From Burkholderiales bacterium (lineage in GTDB: Bacteria; Pseudomonadota; Gammaproteobacteria; Burkholderiales; Burkholderiaceae_C): DNA of 34,114 bases. The translations under genes were made by a program, and so were the position numbers. Positions 15,480 to 23,589 of this stretch are shown piece after piece (the first letter of the stretch is position 1; each line of letters begins with the position of its first letter). The notes beneath the pieces were generated by a model. The model did no database searches, was not told where the DNA came from, and worked only from the letters and a program-made list of their open reading frames with translations. The DNA lies in NCBI GenBank assembly GCA_028871575.1, contig JAGWMW010000009.1, forward strand, positions 1-34,114, read 5' to 3'.

Positions 15480-17420
15480 ATGACCGCCCCGCCCGAGCTG
15501 CACCCGCGGCTGCAGCCGCACGCCGACAAGGTGGCCAGCGCCGCCGAGGCGGTGCGCCTGGTGCGGCCCGGCGACCACGTGTTCGTGGGCAGTGCCTGCG
15601 CCACGCCGCGCGCGCTGGTGGCGGCGCTGGAGGCCTGGGAGTTCGGCCCCGCCGACGTCGAGCTGCTGCACTTCCTGACCGACCATGCCGTGCCGCACGA
15701 CGCCCAGGGCCGGGCCACGACGCGGCTGCGCCACCGCAGCTTCTTCGTCGGCGCCGACATCCGCGCCGCGGTGGCCCAGGGGCTGGCGGAGTACGTGCCG
15801 CTGTCGATCGCCCGCGTGCCGGGGCTGATCGCGCTGGGCCGCATCGCCGTCGACGTCGCCTTCGTCCAGGTCTCGCTGCCCGACGCCCACGGCTGGGTCA
15901 GCCTGGGCGTCTCGGTGGACCTGGCCCCGGCGGCGCTGGCGCGGGCCCGGGTCGTGATCGCCGAGGTCAACCCCGCGATGCCGCGCACGATGGGCGACAG
16001 CCTGCTGCACGTCAGCCGCATCGACCGCCTGGTGCCGGTGAACGCGCCCGTGATCGAGTACGCGCACCCGCCCACGGCCGAGGCCGCGATGGCGCAGATC
16101 GCGCGCTACGTGGGCGGCATCATCGAGGACGGCTCGACGCTGCAGATCGGCCTGGGCCGGGTGGCCAACGAGGCGCTCAAGCACCTGGCCGACCGGCGCG
16201 ACCTGGGCATCCATTCCGATGTCGTCACCGACGCCCTGCTGCCGCTGCTGGCGCGCGGCATCGTCACCGGCCGGCGCAAGACGCAGCAGCCGCACAAGAT
16301 CGTGGCCAGCTTCGCGATGGGCAGCCGCGCCCTGTACGAGCTGATCGACGGCAACCCGCTGTTCTCGTTCCAGCCCATCGAGCAGGTCTGCGACCCCGCC
16401 GTGCTCGCGGCGCAGCACCGGCTGGTCTCGGTGACGCAGGCCTTCGCCATCGACCTGAGCGGCCAGGTCTGCGTCGACCAGGAGGCCGGCGGCTTCTACG
16501 GCGGCCTGGCCGCGCAGGCCGAGTTCCACGCCGCGGCGGCACGCTCGCCGGGCGGCAAGGCCATCATCTGCCTGGCGTCCACCGAAGCGCTCGAAGCGGC
16601 AGTGGAGGGCGAGGCGGGCGCTCCCGCCCTGCCGCCCTCGCGCATCCGGGCCCGGCTCGGCCCCGGCGAGGGCGTGGCCGTGCCGCGCAGCGAGGTGCAC
16701 TACGTCATCACCGAATACGGCATCGCCTACCTCTTCGGCAAGTCGGTGCGCGAGCGCGCGCTGGCGCTGATCGGCATCGCTCATCCCGGGCACCGGGCCG
16801 GGCTGCTGGCCCAGGCGCAGGCCCTGGGCTGGGTGCCGGCGGCGCAGACGCTGAAGAACCTGCAGGCCTACCCGGTGCACGAGGAGCAGGCCGCCACGTT
16901 GAAGGACGGCCGCGCGCTCCTGCTGCGCCCGGCCACCGCCAGCGACGGCGACGGCATCCGGGCGCTGTTCCACGGCCTGTCCGAGCGCGACGTCTACACC
17001 CGCTTCTTCCGCAAGCTGCGCGGCCTGTCCGACCGCGACGCGCAACGCCTGTGCAACGTCGACTTCGACAACGAGGTGGCCTTCGTCGCCACCGCCGGCC
17101 CGCGCGAGAGCGCGCAGGTCGTGGGCCACGCCTTCTACAGCGTCGACCCTTCCACCAACCTGGCCGAGACGGCCTTCATGGTGCACCCCGACTGGCGCGG
17201 CTCGGGCCTGGGCGCGCTGCTGCAGCGCAGCCTGGCGGCCCATGCGCGCAGCCGCGGCGTGCGTGGCTTCGTGGCCGAGCTGCTGGCCAGCAACGAGCAC
17301 ATGCTGCGCCTGGCCCGCGGCCGCGCCGGCGACGACCCCGCAGGCGACGCCGGCTCGGTGCAGATCGAGGACCAGGGCGGCACGCTGCGCGTCACGCGTC
17401 TGTTCGGCGACGGGGGCTAG
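15480..17420 (+). CDS. bifunctional acetyl-CoA hydrolase/transferase - GNAT acetyltransferase
   Basis: 646 aa. Residues ~10-460 are an acetyl-CoA hydrolase / class I CoA-transferase pair of domains (PGDHVFVGSACATPRAL, LQIGLGRVANEAL, VHYVITEYGIAYLFGKS). Residues ~485-630 are a GNAT acetyltransferase domain with acetyl-CoA loop RGSGLGALL. The fusion is a known proteobacterial family. The first part should hydrolyse or transfer CoA from short acyl-CoA; the second may acetylate lysines of proteins, as in Pat-like GNATs, but no target is known. It lies 17 bp downstream of the patatin gene and probably shares its transcript. Lipid acyl release and acyl-CoA handling would then be expressed together. 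The catalytic Glu of the CoA-transferase part was not assigned. Confidence 0.9.
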   Translation: MTAPPELHPRLQPHADKVASAAEAVRLVRPGDHVFVGSACATPRALVAALEAWEFGPADVELLHFLTDHAVPHDAQGRATTRLRHRSFFVGADIRAAVAQGLAEYVPLSIARVPGLIALGRIAVDVAFVQVSLPDAHGWVSLGVSVDLAPAALARARVVIAEVNPAMPRTMGDSLLHVSRIDRLVPVNAPVIEYAHPPTAEAAMAQIARYVGGIIEDGSTLQIGLGRVANEALKHLADRRDLGIHSDVVTDALLPLLARGIVTGRRKTQQPHKIVASFAMGSRALYELIDGNPLFSFQPIEQVCDPAVLAAQHRLVSVTQAFAIDLSGQVCVDQEAGGFYGGLAAQAEFHAAAARSPGGKAIICLASTEALEAAVEGEAGAPALPPSRIRARLGPGEGVAVPRSEVHYVITEYGIAYLFGKSVRERALALIGIAHPGHRAGLLAQAQALGWVPAAQTLKNLQAYPVHEEQAATLKDGRALLLRPATASDGDGIRALFHGLSERDVYTRFFRKLRGLSDRDAQRLCNVDFDNEVAFVATAGPRESAQVVGHAFYSVDPSTNLAETAFMVHPDWRGSGLGALLQRSLAAHARSRGVRGFVAELLASNEHMLRLARGRAGDDPAGDAGSVQIEDQGGTLRVTRLFGDGG

Positions 17421-17426
17421 GCGAAG

Positions 17427-17456
17427 GTTCCGGATCCGGGTCTCCCGGTCCGGAAC
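17427..17456. terminator. bidirectional hairpin between convergent genes
   Basis: Inverted repeat with arms GTTCCGGA(T)CCGGG and CCCGGTCCGGAAC, 13 pairs with one bulged T and a 3-nt loop. It starts 7 bp after the stop of the CoA hydrolase/GNAT gene, 40 bp from the convergent DUF1345 stop. No T-run on either strand. Confidence 0.55.
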
Positions 17457-17459
17457 GCG

Positions 17460-17495
17460 CCCCCTCGGGGGGCCGCGAGCGAAGCGAGCCGGGGG
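17460..17495. repeat. interspersed GC-rich repeat-like element
   Basis: A C5-TC-G6 block, then CCGCGAGCGAAGCGAGCC, then G5. The outer C5 and G5 can pair and close a stem over the whole unit. From memory, similar C5/G5-framed elements with GAGCGAAGCGAGC-like cores recur between genes in Burkholderiales genomes. Only one copy lies here, so its repeat nature is inference. It abuts the stop codon of the DUF1345 gene. Confidence 0.45.
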
Positions 17496-17496
17496 A

Positions 17497-18171
17497 CTAG
17501 AACAGCCCGGCCGCGATGTTGATCGTCAGCGCCAGCACCGTGGTGTTGAAGAAGAAGGCCAGGATGCAGTGCAGCACCCCCACCGGGCGCAGGTCGCGGC
17601 CGTTGAACGACACATCGGCGGTCTGGCCCGAGGTGCCGATGATGGCGGCGAAGTAGAAGAAGTCGCCGTAGCCCGGGTCGGCGGTGCCGGGGAAGCTCAG
17701 CGGGTCGGGCCGGCCGCGGCTGCGCGCGAGGTAGAAGTCGTGCGCGTAGTGCAGCGCGAACAGCACCTGCGTGAACAGCCACGAGGTGACCACCGTCAGC
17801 GCGGCCAGGGCCATGTGCCAGCGCCGCGCGCCGCCCTGCAGCGACTTGGCGTCGCCCAGCTGCGAGGCCACTGCCAGCAGCACCGCCACCGCGGCGAAGA
17901 CCACCAGCGACAGCACGATCAGCCGGCCGTCGTCCTGGCGCAGCGCGCGGCGGTGCATCCTGGCCGCGCCCGAGGCCAGGCCCATCTCGAGGGCCAGCGC
18001 CAGGTACAGCAACGCGCCGGCGTTCCAGGCCAGCAGCACGCGGGTGGGCGTGCGCGCCACCAGCGCGGTGGGCATCCAGGCGTAGACCGCCACCCCGAGT
18101 GCGACCGAGAACCACAGCCGCGGCCGCGCATGCAGCATCACGGCCAGGCGGCGCAGGGGCAGCATCGACAT
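17497..18171 (-). CDS. DUF1345 family membrane protein
   Basis: 224 aa with about five hydrophobic segments (two near the N-terminus, then around residues 80-100, 120-140 and at the C-terminus). Family landmarks are visible: [19 protein letters not shown], the [21 protein letters not shown] block, and a C-terminal [22 protein letters not shown]1345 proteins are inner-membrane proteins without assigned function. The ATG at 18171 was chosen because it lies just 14 bp below the stop of the VWA gene and the protein then starts MSMLPLRRL; longer versions would overlap that gene. It is probably cotranscribed with the VWA gene upstream. Confidence 0.82.
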   Translation of the reverse strand: MSMLPLRRLAVMLHARPRLWFSVALGVAVYAWMPTALVARTPTRVLLAWNAGALLYLALALEMGLASGAARMHRRALRQDDGRLIVLSLVVFAAVAVLLAVASQLGDAKSLQGGARRWHMALAALTVVTSWLFTQVLFALHYAHDFYLARSRGRPDPLSFPGTADPGYGDFFYFAAIIGTSGQTADVSFNGRDLRPVGVLHCILAFFFNTTVLALTINIAAGLF

Positions 18172-18185
18172 CGCCGGCAGTGCCT

Positions 18186-19418
18186 TCAGGCCCGGCGACG
18201 CCGCTCGGCGTCGCCGCCGGCCAGCGCCGCGGCCAGCCCCTGCAGGCTCTGCAGGTTGTGCGCGGGCAGGAACAGGTCGACCTGCGGCAGCATCGCGCGG
18301 ATGCCGGCGGCGCGCGGCTGGAAGGCGTCGAAGCGCAGGAGCGGATTCAGCCAGACCAGCTTGCGGCAGCTCTTGTGCAGCCGCTCCATCTCGAAGCGCA
18401 GCTGCTCGCAGCGCGGGTCGTCGGGGGTGCCGTGCTCGAGGCCGTCGGAGATCAGCAGCAGCGTGGCGCGTCCGCTCAGCACGCGGCGCGCCCAGCGCTG
18501 GTTGAACTCGCGCAGGCAGGCCGTGATGCGGGTGCCGCCCGACCAGTCGGCCACGTCGCGCACGACGCGCGCCACCGCGATGTCGGGGTCGCGCTGGCGC
18601 AGCGCGCGCGTGGTTCGCGTCAGGCGCGTGCCGAAGACGAAGCTCTCGACCCGCATGTCGGCATGGCCCAGGGCATGCGTGAAGTGCAGCAGCATGCGCG
18701 AGTAGCGGCTCATCGAGCCCGAGATGTCGGCCAGCACCACCAGCGGCGCCGGCCGCTCGGCCGGGCGGCGCCAGCGCAGCTGCCAGACCTCGCCGCCCTG
18801 GCGTGCCAGCGCCTGCAGCGTGGCCCGGCCGTCGATCCGGGCCTGGCGGCCGGGGCCGGCGGCGCGCTCGCGCCGGCGCGTGGTGATGGGCTCGAACAGC
18901 GGCGCCAGGCGATGCAGCATCGCCTGCGCGGCGCGCCACTCGTCGGCCGTCATGGTCTCGAAATCGGCCTTCTGCAGCAGCTCGCGCTCGTTCCAGGTGA
19001 GCGTGGCGTCGACGTCGATCTTCTCGGGCGGCGGCGGCGGGTTCGGCGCATTCGGCGGGTGCGGAAACAGCGCCTCGCCCAGGCGGCGGTTCTCCGGCGG
19101 CGGGGCCTGCTCGGTCTTGGCCTGCACCCGCGGCAGCAGCATCGCCATCATGCGGCCGGCCAGGTCGGGGTCGCGCCAGAACAGCGCGAAGGCCTGGTCG
19201 AAGAGCTCGCGGTGCTCGACGCGGTCGAGCAGGCAGGCCGCCAGCGTGGCGTGGAAGTCTTGCCGCGACTCCAGGCCCGCCACCTGCAGCGCCGCCAGCG
19301 CGAGCTGGATGCGGTCGGTGGGCAGCGGCATCCCCGCCTGGCGCAGCACGCGACCGAAATGCATCACGTTCTCGGCCAGGTGGCCGGGCAGGGCGGCGGC
19401 GTCGGGGGCGCGGAGCAT
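18186..19418 (-). CDS. VWA domain protein, CoxE-like
   Basis: 410 aa. The first ~120 residues are helical, followed by a Pro-rich linker ([11 protein letters not shown]). The second half is a von Willebrand factor A domain with the metal-ion-dependent adhesion site DISGSMSRY (DxSxS) and later metal-site elements around SGGTRI and [10 protein letters not shown]. This is the CoxE-like family, which usually works with a MoxR-type AAA ATPase to insert or mature metal cofactors (for example in the carbon monoxide dehydrogenase cluster). No MoxR gene or cox gene is in the window, so the partner is elsewhere or outside. Start is ATG 19418, divergent from the dienelactone hydrolase with 117 bp between. 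Confidence 0.85.
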   Translation of the reverse strand: MLRAPDAAALPGHLAENVMHFGRVLRQAGMPLPTDRIQLALAALQVAGLESRQDFHATLAACLLDRVEHRELFDQAFALFWRDPDLAGRMMAMLLPRVQAKTEQAPPPENRRLGEALFPHPPNAPNPPPPPEKIDVDATLTWNERELLQKADFETMTADEWRAAQAMLHRLAPLFEPITTRRRERAAGPGRQARIDGRATLQALARQGGEVWQLRWRRPAERPAPLVVLADISGSMSRYSRMLLHFTHALGHADMRVESFVFGTRLTRTTRALRQRDPDIAVARVVRDVADWSGGTRITACLREFNQRWARRVLSGRATLLLISDGLEHGTPDDPRCEQLRFEMERLHKSCRKLVWLNPLLRFDAFQPRAAGIRAMLPQVDLFLPAHNLQSLQGLAAALAGGDAERRRRA

Positions 19419-19493
19419 CGGCTGGATTGTGTCGCGTCGCGAAGGCCCTGGTGCCGCTGGCGGCGAGCCGGCGAGGTAGGCTAGCGGGCTGCC

Positions 19494-19508
19494 GGCATCG
19501 CCGATGCC
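19494..19508. promoter_or_regulatory. 15-bp palindrome upstream of dienelactone hydrolase
   Basis: GGCATCG-C-CGATGCC is a perfect inverted repeat centred 35 bp upstream of the ATG at 19536, in the divergent gap. A 7-7 dyad in this place is a plausible operator. No regulator gene is adjacent, and a -10-like TAGGCT at 19477-19482 is only weak support. Confidence 0.3.
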
Positions 19509-19535
19509 ACCACCCACCCCAGAAGGAGCCCCGCC

Positions 19536-20228
19536 ATGGGATCGACCGTCACCTTCAACCGCCCCGATGGCCAGCCCGTGCAGGGCTACCTGGCCGAACC
19601 GTCACGGGCCGCCGGCGCGCCCGGCGTGGTCGTGATCCAGGAATGGTGGGGGCTGAACGACCAGATCCGCGGCGTCGCCGACCGCCTGGCGCTGGCCGGC
19701 TTCCGCGCGCTGGTGCCCGACCTGTACCGGGGCAAGAGCACGGTCGAGGCCGAAGAGGCGCACCACCTGATGAGCGGCCTGAACTTCGCCGACGCGGCCT
19801 CGCAGGACATCGCCGGCGCGGTGCGCCACCTCAAGGCCGGCGGCGCCAAGGTCGGCGTCACCGGCTTCTGCATGGGCGGCGCGCTCACGCTGCTGGCGGC
19901 CTGCTTCGTGCCCGAGGCCGACGCGGCCGCCATCTGGTACGGCTGCCCGCCGCTGGAGTACATCGACGCGGCCAAGATCAAGGCGCCGCTGCTCGGCCAC
20001 TGGGCGACCCAGGACGAGTTCTTCAAGATCGACACCGTCGACGCGCTCGAGGCCAAGCTGGCCGCGGCCGACGTGCGCTTCGAGTTCCACCGCTACCTCG
20101 CGCACCACGGCTTCGCCAACGAGACGGCCGTCGGCCCCGGCCGCATCCCGGCCACCCAGTACGACCCGGTCTGGGCCCAGCAGGCCTGGGACCGCACGTT
20201 CGCGTTCTTCGGGCAGCGGCTGCGTTGA
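19536..20228 (+). CDS. dienelactone hydrolase family protein
   Basis: 230 aa alpha/beta hydrolase. The signature residues of carboxymethylenebutenolidases are all visible: Glu in VVIQEWWGL, nucleophile Cys in [10 protein letters not shown], Asp in WATQDEFF and His in HHGFANE. The classic enzyme opens dienelactone to maleylacetate in chloroaromatic degradation, but most chromosomal copies away from catabolic genes have unknown ester substrates, and no aromatic-degradation gene lies nearby. A strong ribosome binding site (AGAAGGAG) precedes the ATG. It is a single-gene unit, convergent with the phosphoesterase. Confidence 0.92.
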   Translation: MGSTVTFNRPDGQPVQGYLAEPSRAAGAPGVVVIQEWWGLNDQIRGVADRLALAGFRALVPDLYRGKSTVEAEEAHHLMSGLNFADAASQDIAGAVRHLKAGGAKVGVTGFCMGGALTLLAACFVPEADAAAIWYGCPPLEYIDAAKIKAPLLGHWATQDEFFKIDTVDALEAKLAAADVRFEFHRYLAHHGFANETAVGPGRIPATQYDPVWAQQAWDRTFAFFGQRLR

Positions 20229-20238
20229 AGAGGGCCTG

Positions 20239-20261
20239 CGGCTCGGTGTCAGGCCGAGCCG
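20239..20261. terminator. hairpin between dienelactone hydrolase and phosphoesterase genes
   Basis: Perfect 8-bp inverted repeat CGGCTCGG / CCGAGCCG with a 7-nt loop, 10 bp after the dienelactone hydrolase stop, in the gap before the convergent gene. No T-run. Confidence 0.5.
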
Positions 20262-20358
20262 TTCGGCGCCTTCCGCACAAGACGAGCCCCGAGGCTTTCG
20301 CGACAGCGGCGAGCGCCAGGTGCGCGCTCGGCTGCCGCCTGGCCTCGGCTCTGGCCAA

Positions 20359-22158
20359 TCAGTCGCTGCCGTCCCGCTGGCCTTCGCCAGCGTGGTCGTC
20401 CTCGCCCTCTTTGACCTGCTTGAAGTCGAACATCGACATCAAGTCGCCGATGGCGGGCCGGTTGGTCGGCACGTAGCGGTCGTCGTCGCCCTGCCGTGGG
20501 TTGGGCAGGTTGTCGCGGCTGCGTGCCGACAGGGGCTTCAGGCGCCAGTTCTTCTCGATGAACTTGAGGATCGAGGCGTGATCGGCATAGGTATGGTCGA
20601 CATGGCCGCGCCTGGCCCAGGGCGAGATCGCAAGCAGCGGGATGCGCGTGCCGTCGCCGAAGAAGTCCACCGGCTGGATGTAGCCTGAGTCGTAGTACCC
20701 GCCACCCTCGTCGACCGTCACCAGCACCGCCGTGTGCTGCCACAGCGCCGGGTGGGCCTTCACCTTGTCGACCAGATCGGCCACGAAGTTCTCGAATGCC
20801 GAGGTCGTCGCATTCGCCGGATGACCCGCCTGGCTCTCGTACGGGCGCACGAAGGCGACCGCCGGCAGCATTTCATCGGCAAGGTCCGCGTACAGCTCGG
20901 GCACGCCCTGCAGGTGGGCCTTCAGCGGCGTCGTCATGATCGACGTGAACGCGGTGAACGGGTCGCAGATGCCGCAGTATTCCTTCGTGGTCCGGGTGGG
21001 CTCGCGGCCGCCGCTGTACCACTTCCACGACACCTGCTTGGCCGACAACGCGTCGGCGATCGTCGGGATCGTCTGCGGCGGCAGCGTGAAGTTGGTGGCG
21101 AGCACCGGCTTGGCCTTGCCGTCGAAGGTGTAGCCCAGGCCGTAGTTGTTGACCAGGTAGTAGGTGTCGGCGGCGCAGTTGCCGCCGTGGAAGGCGTGCC
21201 CGGGCTGGCTGTCGATGTAGCCCTGAATCGCGCTTACGCCGGGCTGGCTCGGATCGGCGCAGTTCACGTAGGAGCCGCCGGTGTAGCCGTCTTTCGTGTA
21301 CCAGTTGTTGGTGCCGGGCTGCGGATTCGGGTTCTCGATCTGGTTGCCGAAAGGCTGGGCGGGCACGCCATTGACGTTGAAGTACGCGACGTCGCCGGTG
21401 GCGATGGCCAGGAAGTTGGCCCCGGTGCCGCCCATGATCGATTGGTGATCGTTGTCGCTGAGCGCGTAGCGCCGCGCCAGGGCCTTGAACTTCGGTGCGT
21501 CGCCGGTGCTCATGTTGTAGAAGCCCAGCGCCTCGCCACCCTGGAAAGTGTTGTTGGGCCCGTAGGTCGACGGATTGAAGCTGTTGTCGGGTCCGATGCC
21601 GGTGGTGGCGCCAACCCAGGCGAACAAGTCGTGCCGGCCCTGGTCGACCTGCTGCCACATCTGGAAAAAGCGGTGCGGCGGGTCGCCAACGTACGAGTCG
21701 TAAGGCACGTAAGTGGTGATCTGGAACGGCCCCGGCGGCAGGTTGGCCGGAAAGCGCATGTCGGGAACGCCCGGAGGCAGCCCGGTGGCGTAGGTGGTCT
21801 GCGGTTGCGGCAGGAACGGGTAGGCGCCGGTGAGGCTGGGGTCGATGCGGTAGACGCTGGTGTTGCCGGCTTGCTGTTGCACAGCCGTGGCGAAGTTGGG
21901 TCCCGGGCTGCCGTCGGCATTGACGATGCCTTGCGACAGCAGGTTGTGGATGGTTTGTCCCCCGCGCGGCTTGTAGACGCCGAACAGGTTGTCGAAGGTG
22001 TGGTTCTCGCCGATCACGATGATGACGTGCTGGATCGGGGTGGTGGTCCGGGCGGCCGGCTCGGGCGACGTGCGCTGCACGTCGTCGGCCAGCGCGATCG
22101 ACAGCGTCGCGATGCCCAGTGCCATGACGCTGAGGTTGCGCAGGAATGCAGGTTGCAT
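20359..22158 (-). CDS. exported phosphoesterase (acid phosphatase / phospholipase C family)
   Basis: 599 aa with a Sec-type signal peptide (residues ~1-24, cleavage near ALA-DD). The metal-site motifs of the PF04185 phosphoesterase family follow: VIIVIGENHTFDNLFG near the N-terminus, SDNDHQSIMGG in the middle, VTVDEGGGYYDS and then ISPWARRG near the C-terminus. Members act in the periplasm or outside as phospholipase C or AcpA-type acid phosphatase; the choice cannot be made here. The Tat twin-arginine motif of the Pseudomonas PLC type is absent. Codon use is somewhat less GC-biased than in neighbours (more GTT, TTG, AAT codons), a hint of more recent arrival. Ribosome binding site GAAGGAAC precedes the ATG. 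Confidence 0.88.
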   Translation of the reverse strand: MQPAFLRNLSVMALGIATLSIALADDVQRTSPEPAARTTTPIQHVIIVIGENHTFDNLFGVYKPRGGQTIHNLLSQGIVNADGSPGPNFATAVQQQAGNTSVYRIDPSLTGAYPFLPQPQTTYATGLPPGVPDMRFPANLPPGPFQITTYVPYDSYVGDPPHRFFQMWQQVDQGRHDLFAWVGATTGIGPDNSFNPSTYGPNNTFQGGEALGFYNMSTGDAPKFKALARRYALSDNDHQSIMGGTGANFLAIATGDVAYFNVNGVPAQPFGNQIENPNPQPGTNNWYTKDGYTGGSYVNCADPSQPGVSAIQGYIDSQPGHAFHGGNCAADTYYLVNNYGLGYTFDGKAKPVLATNFTLPPQTIPTIADALSAKQVSWKWYSGGREPTRTTKEYCGICDPFTAFTSIMTTPLKAHLQGVPELYADLADEMLPAVAFVRPYESQAGHPANATTSAFENFVADLVDKVKAHPALWQHTAVLVTVDEGGGYYDSGYIQPVDFFGDGTRIPLLAISPWARRGHVDHTYADHASILKFIEKNWRLKPLSARSRDNLPNPRQGDDDRYVPTNRPAIGDLMSMFDFKQVKEGEDDHAGEGQRDGSD

Positions 22159-22263
22159 AGTGGCAGTTCCTTCGGTGGATGAGGGGTGCGAATCGACGGC
22201 TTCGCGACCCGCAGTGGGCGCTTCGCGTATGGCAGCGGTGTGTCAGATTTCGGACTGCCGGGG

Positions 22264-22284
22264 CGATCGGCCAGCGGCCGGTCG
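22264..22284. terminator. hairpin between lacI-type gene and phosphoesterase
   Basis: CGATCGGCC / GGCCGGTCG, 9 pairs including one G-U, with a 3-nt loop. It lies 100 bp beyond the stop of the LacI-type regulator on the minus strand and 106 bp before the phosphoesterase start. It may end the regulator transcript. The rest of this 225-bp gap shows no gene. Confidence 0.3.
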
Positions 22285-22383
22285 AAGCACCGCAGCACAT
22301 GACGGCGGTCGCCTCCAGGCGCTGGTGCTGTCCGTGCGGTGGGCCGTGCCGCCGTGGTCGGCGGCCAGCGCTGTCCGCCCCGC

Positions 22384-23412
22384 TCAGCTGCTGCCGCGCA
22401 CCATCAGCTCGAAGCCCAGGTCCTGGTGCTGGGCGGCCCGGGCCGGGTCGCGGATGCGGGCCACCAGCAGCTCGGCCGCGCGCTGGCCGATGGCGGCGCG
22501 CGGCGTGCGCACGGTGCTCAGCGGGGGCACGGTATGGGCGCTCTCCGGCAGGTCGTTGAAGCCGGCGACGGCGATGCGGCCGGGCACCGGTACCCCCAGC
22601 CGCAGCGCGGCCAGCAGCGCCCCCTGGGCCAGGTCGTCGTTGCAGAAGAAGACGGCATCCACCGCCGGGCTGGCGGCCACGATCTGCTCGAAGAGCTGAG
22701 CCCCGAGGCCCACCGACGAGGCCGCGGGCTCGCGCCACTCGAGCCGGGCGTCGAAGCGGCCGGCCTCGGTGAGGGCCGAGCGCCAGCCGGCCAGGCGCTG
22801 CAGCGTGCGCGGGTCGAGCTGCGCCGCCACGAAGGCGATGCGCCGGCGCCCGCGCTGCAGCAGGTGGCGCGTCATCGCGGCGGCGGCGGCCTCCTGCGAA
22901 AAGCCGACGCTGGCGGTGCCGGGCCCGCTGCCCATCTCCATCATCGTGACGCAGGGCGTGTCCTCGGCCGCGAGCAGCCGGCGCGTGGCCCGGGTCTGCT
23001 CCAGGCCCGTCAGCAGCACGCCGGCGGGACGGTGCAGCAGCTGCTCGCGCAGCAGCTGCTCTTCCTCGGCGGGGTCGTAATGGGTGATGCCGATCAGGGT
23101 CTGCAGGCCCGCGCTGCGCAGCGTGCGCTGCGCCGCCTCGAGCAGCTCGACGAAGAGCTGGTTGGTCAGCGACGGGATCAGCACCGCCACATGGGTGCTG
23201 CGGCGCGACGCCAGTGCGCGCGCCGCCGGGTCGGGCAGGTAGCCGAGCTTGGCCGCGGCGGCCTGCACGCGCTGCACCAGCGCGGCGTCCACCGTGGGCT
23301 CGCCACGCAGCGCGCGCGAGGCCGTCATCGGGCTCACCTCGGCCACGCGGGCCACGTCGGCCAGCGTGGCGCGGCCGGTGGCGCGGACGGATCGGGGCGC
23401 GGCTGACTTCAT
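22384..23412 (-). CDS. gntR: LacI-family transcriptional repressor, gluconate type
   Basis: 342 aa. The N-terminal helix-turn-helix reads TLADVARVAEVSPMTASRALRG, with the LacI hinge region just after (AARALASRRST). The rest is a periplasmic-binding-protein-like effector domain (VAVLIPSLTNQLFVELL, FFCNDDLAQGALLAA, VAGFNDLPES). It is divergent from gluconokinase, and two identical operator candidates lie in the shared 177-bp gap, one near each gene. In characterised gluconate systems GntR represses gntK and the transporter until gluconate binds. Here the effector is inferred from the neighbour only. The start at 23412 places the helix-turn-helix at the usual distance from the N-terminus. Confidence 0.88.
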   Translation of the reverse strand: MKSAAPRSVRATGRATLADVARVAEVSPMTASRALRGEPTVDAALVQRVQAAAAKLGYLPDPAARALASRRSTHVAVLIPSLTNQLFVELLEAAQRTLRSAGLQTLIGITHYDPAEEEQLLREQLLHRPAGVLLTGLEQTRATRRLLAAEDTPCVTMMEMGSGPGTASVGFSQEAAAAAMTRHLLQRGRRRIAFVAAQLDPRTLQRLAGWRSALTEAGRFDARLEWREPAASSVGLGAQLFEQIVAASPAVDAVFFCNDDLAQGALLAALRLGVPVPGRIAVAGFNDLPESAHTVPPLSTVRTPRAAIGQRAAELLVARIRDPARAAQHQDLGFELMVRGSS

Positions 23413-23459
23413 GAGGCTTGCGGGAAAACCCGGATGGGCGAAAGCGGCTCGGCTTCTAA

Positions 23460-23471
23460 GATAGCGCTACC
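23460..23471. promoter_or_regulatory. operator candidate 1 for the LacI-type regulator
   Basis: GATAGCGCTACC, near-palindromic around the core TAGCGCTA with the central CG typical of LacI-family sites. It lies 48 bp upstream of the regulator start. An identical copy lies at 23561-23572. Two exact copies of a 12-mer in a 177-bp divergent gap are unlikely by chance. Confidence 0.7.
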
Positions 23472-23560
23472 TCAAACCGGAACCCTGAGGACTGCCGATC
23501 AGGCCCTGCATTGGAGTTGCCCTTGCAGGAATGGAACCGGACCCTTTGGCTTCGTATTGA

Positions 23561-23572
23561 GATAGCGCTACC
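23561..23572. promoter_or_regulatory. operator candidate 2, in front of gluconokinase
   Basis: Second exact copy of GATAGCGCTACC, ending 17 bp before the gluconokinase ATG, so occupancy should block transcription start or early elongation. The centres of the two copies are 101 bp apart. Confidence 0.7.
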
Positions 23573-23589
23573 CAAGTCACTGCGACCGC

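Noticed and set aside
15231-17300. 689-codon minus-strand open frame opposite the CoA hydrolase/GNAT gene
   Set aside because: Antisense shadow with biased composition and no domain, while the plus strand is fully explained.
18939-19416. Long N-terminal version of DUF1345 starting inside the VWA gene
   Set aside because: The extra part is the antiparallel-frame shadow of the VWA coding sequence; membrane protein sequence begins at MSMLPLRRL.
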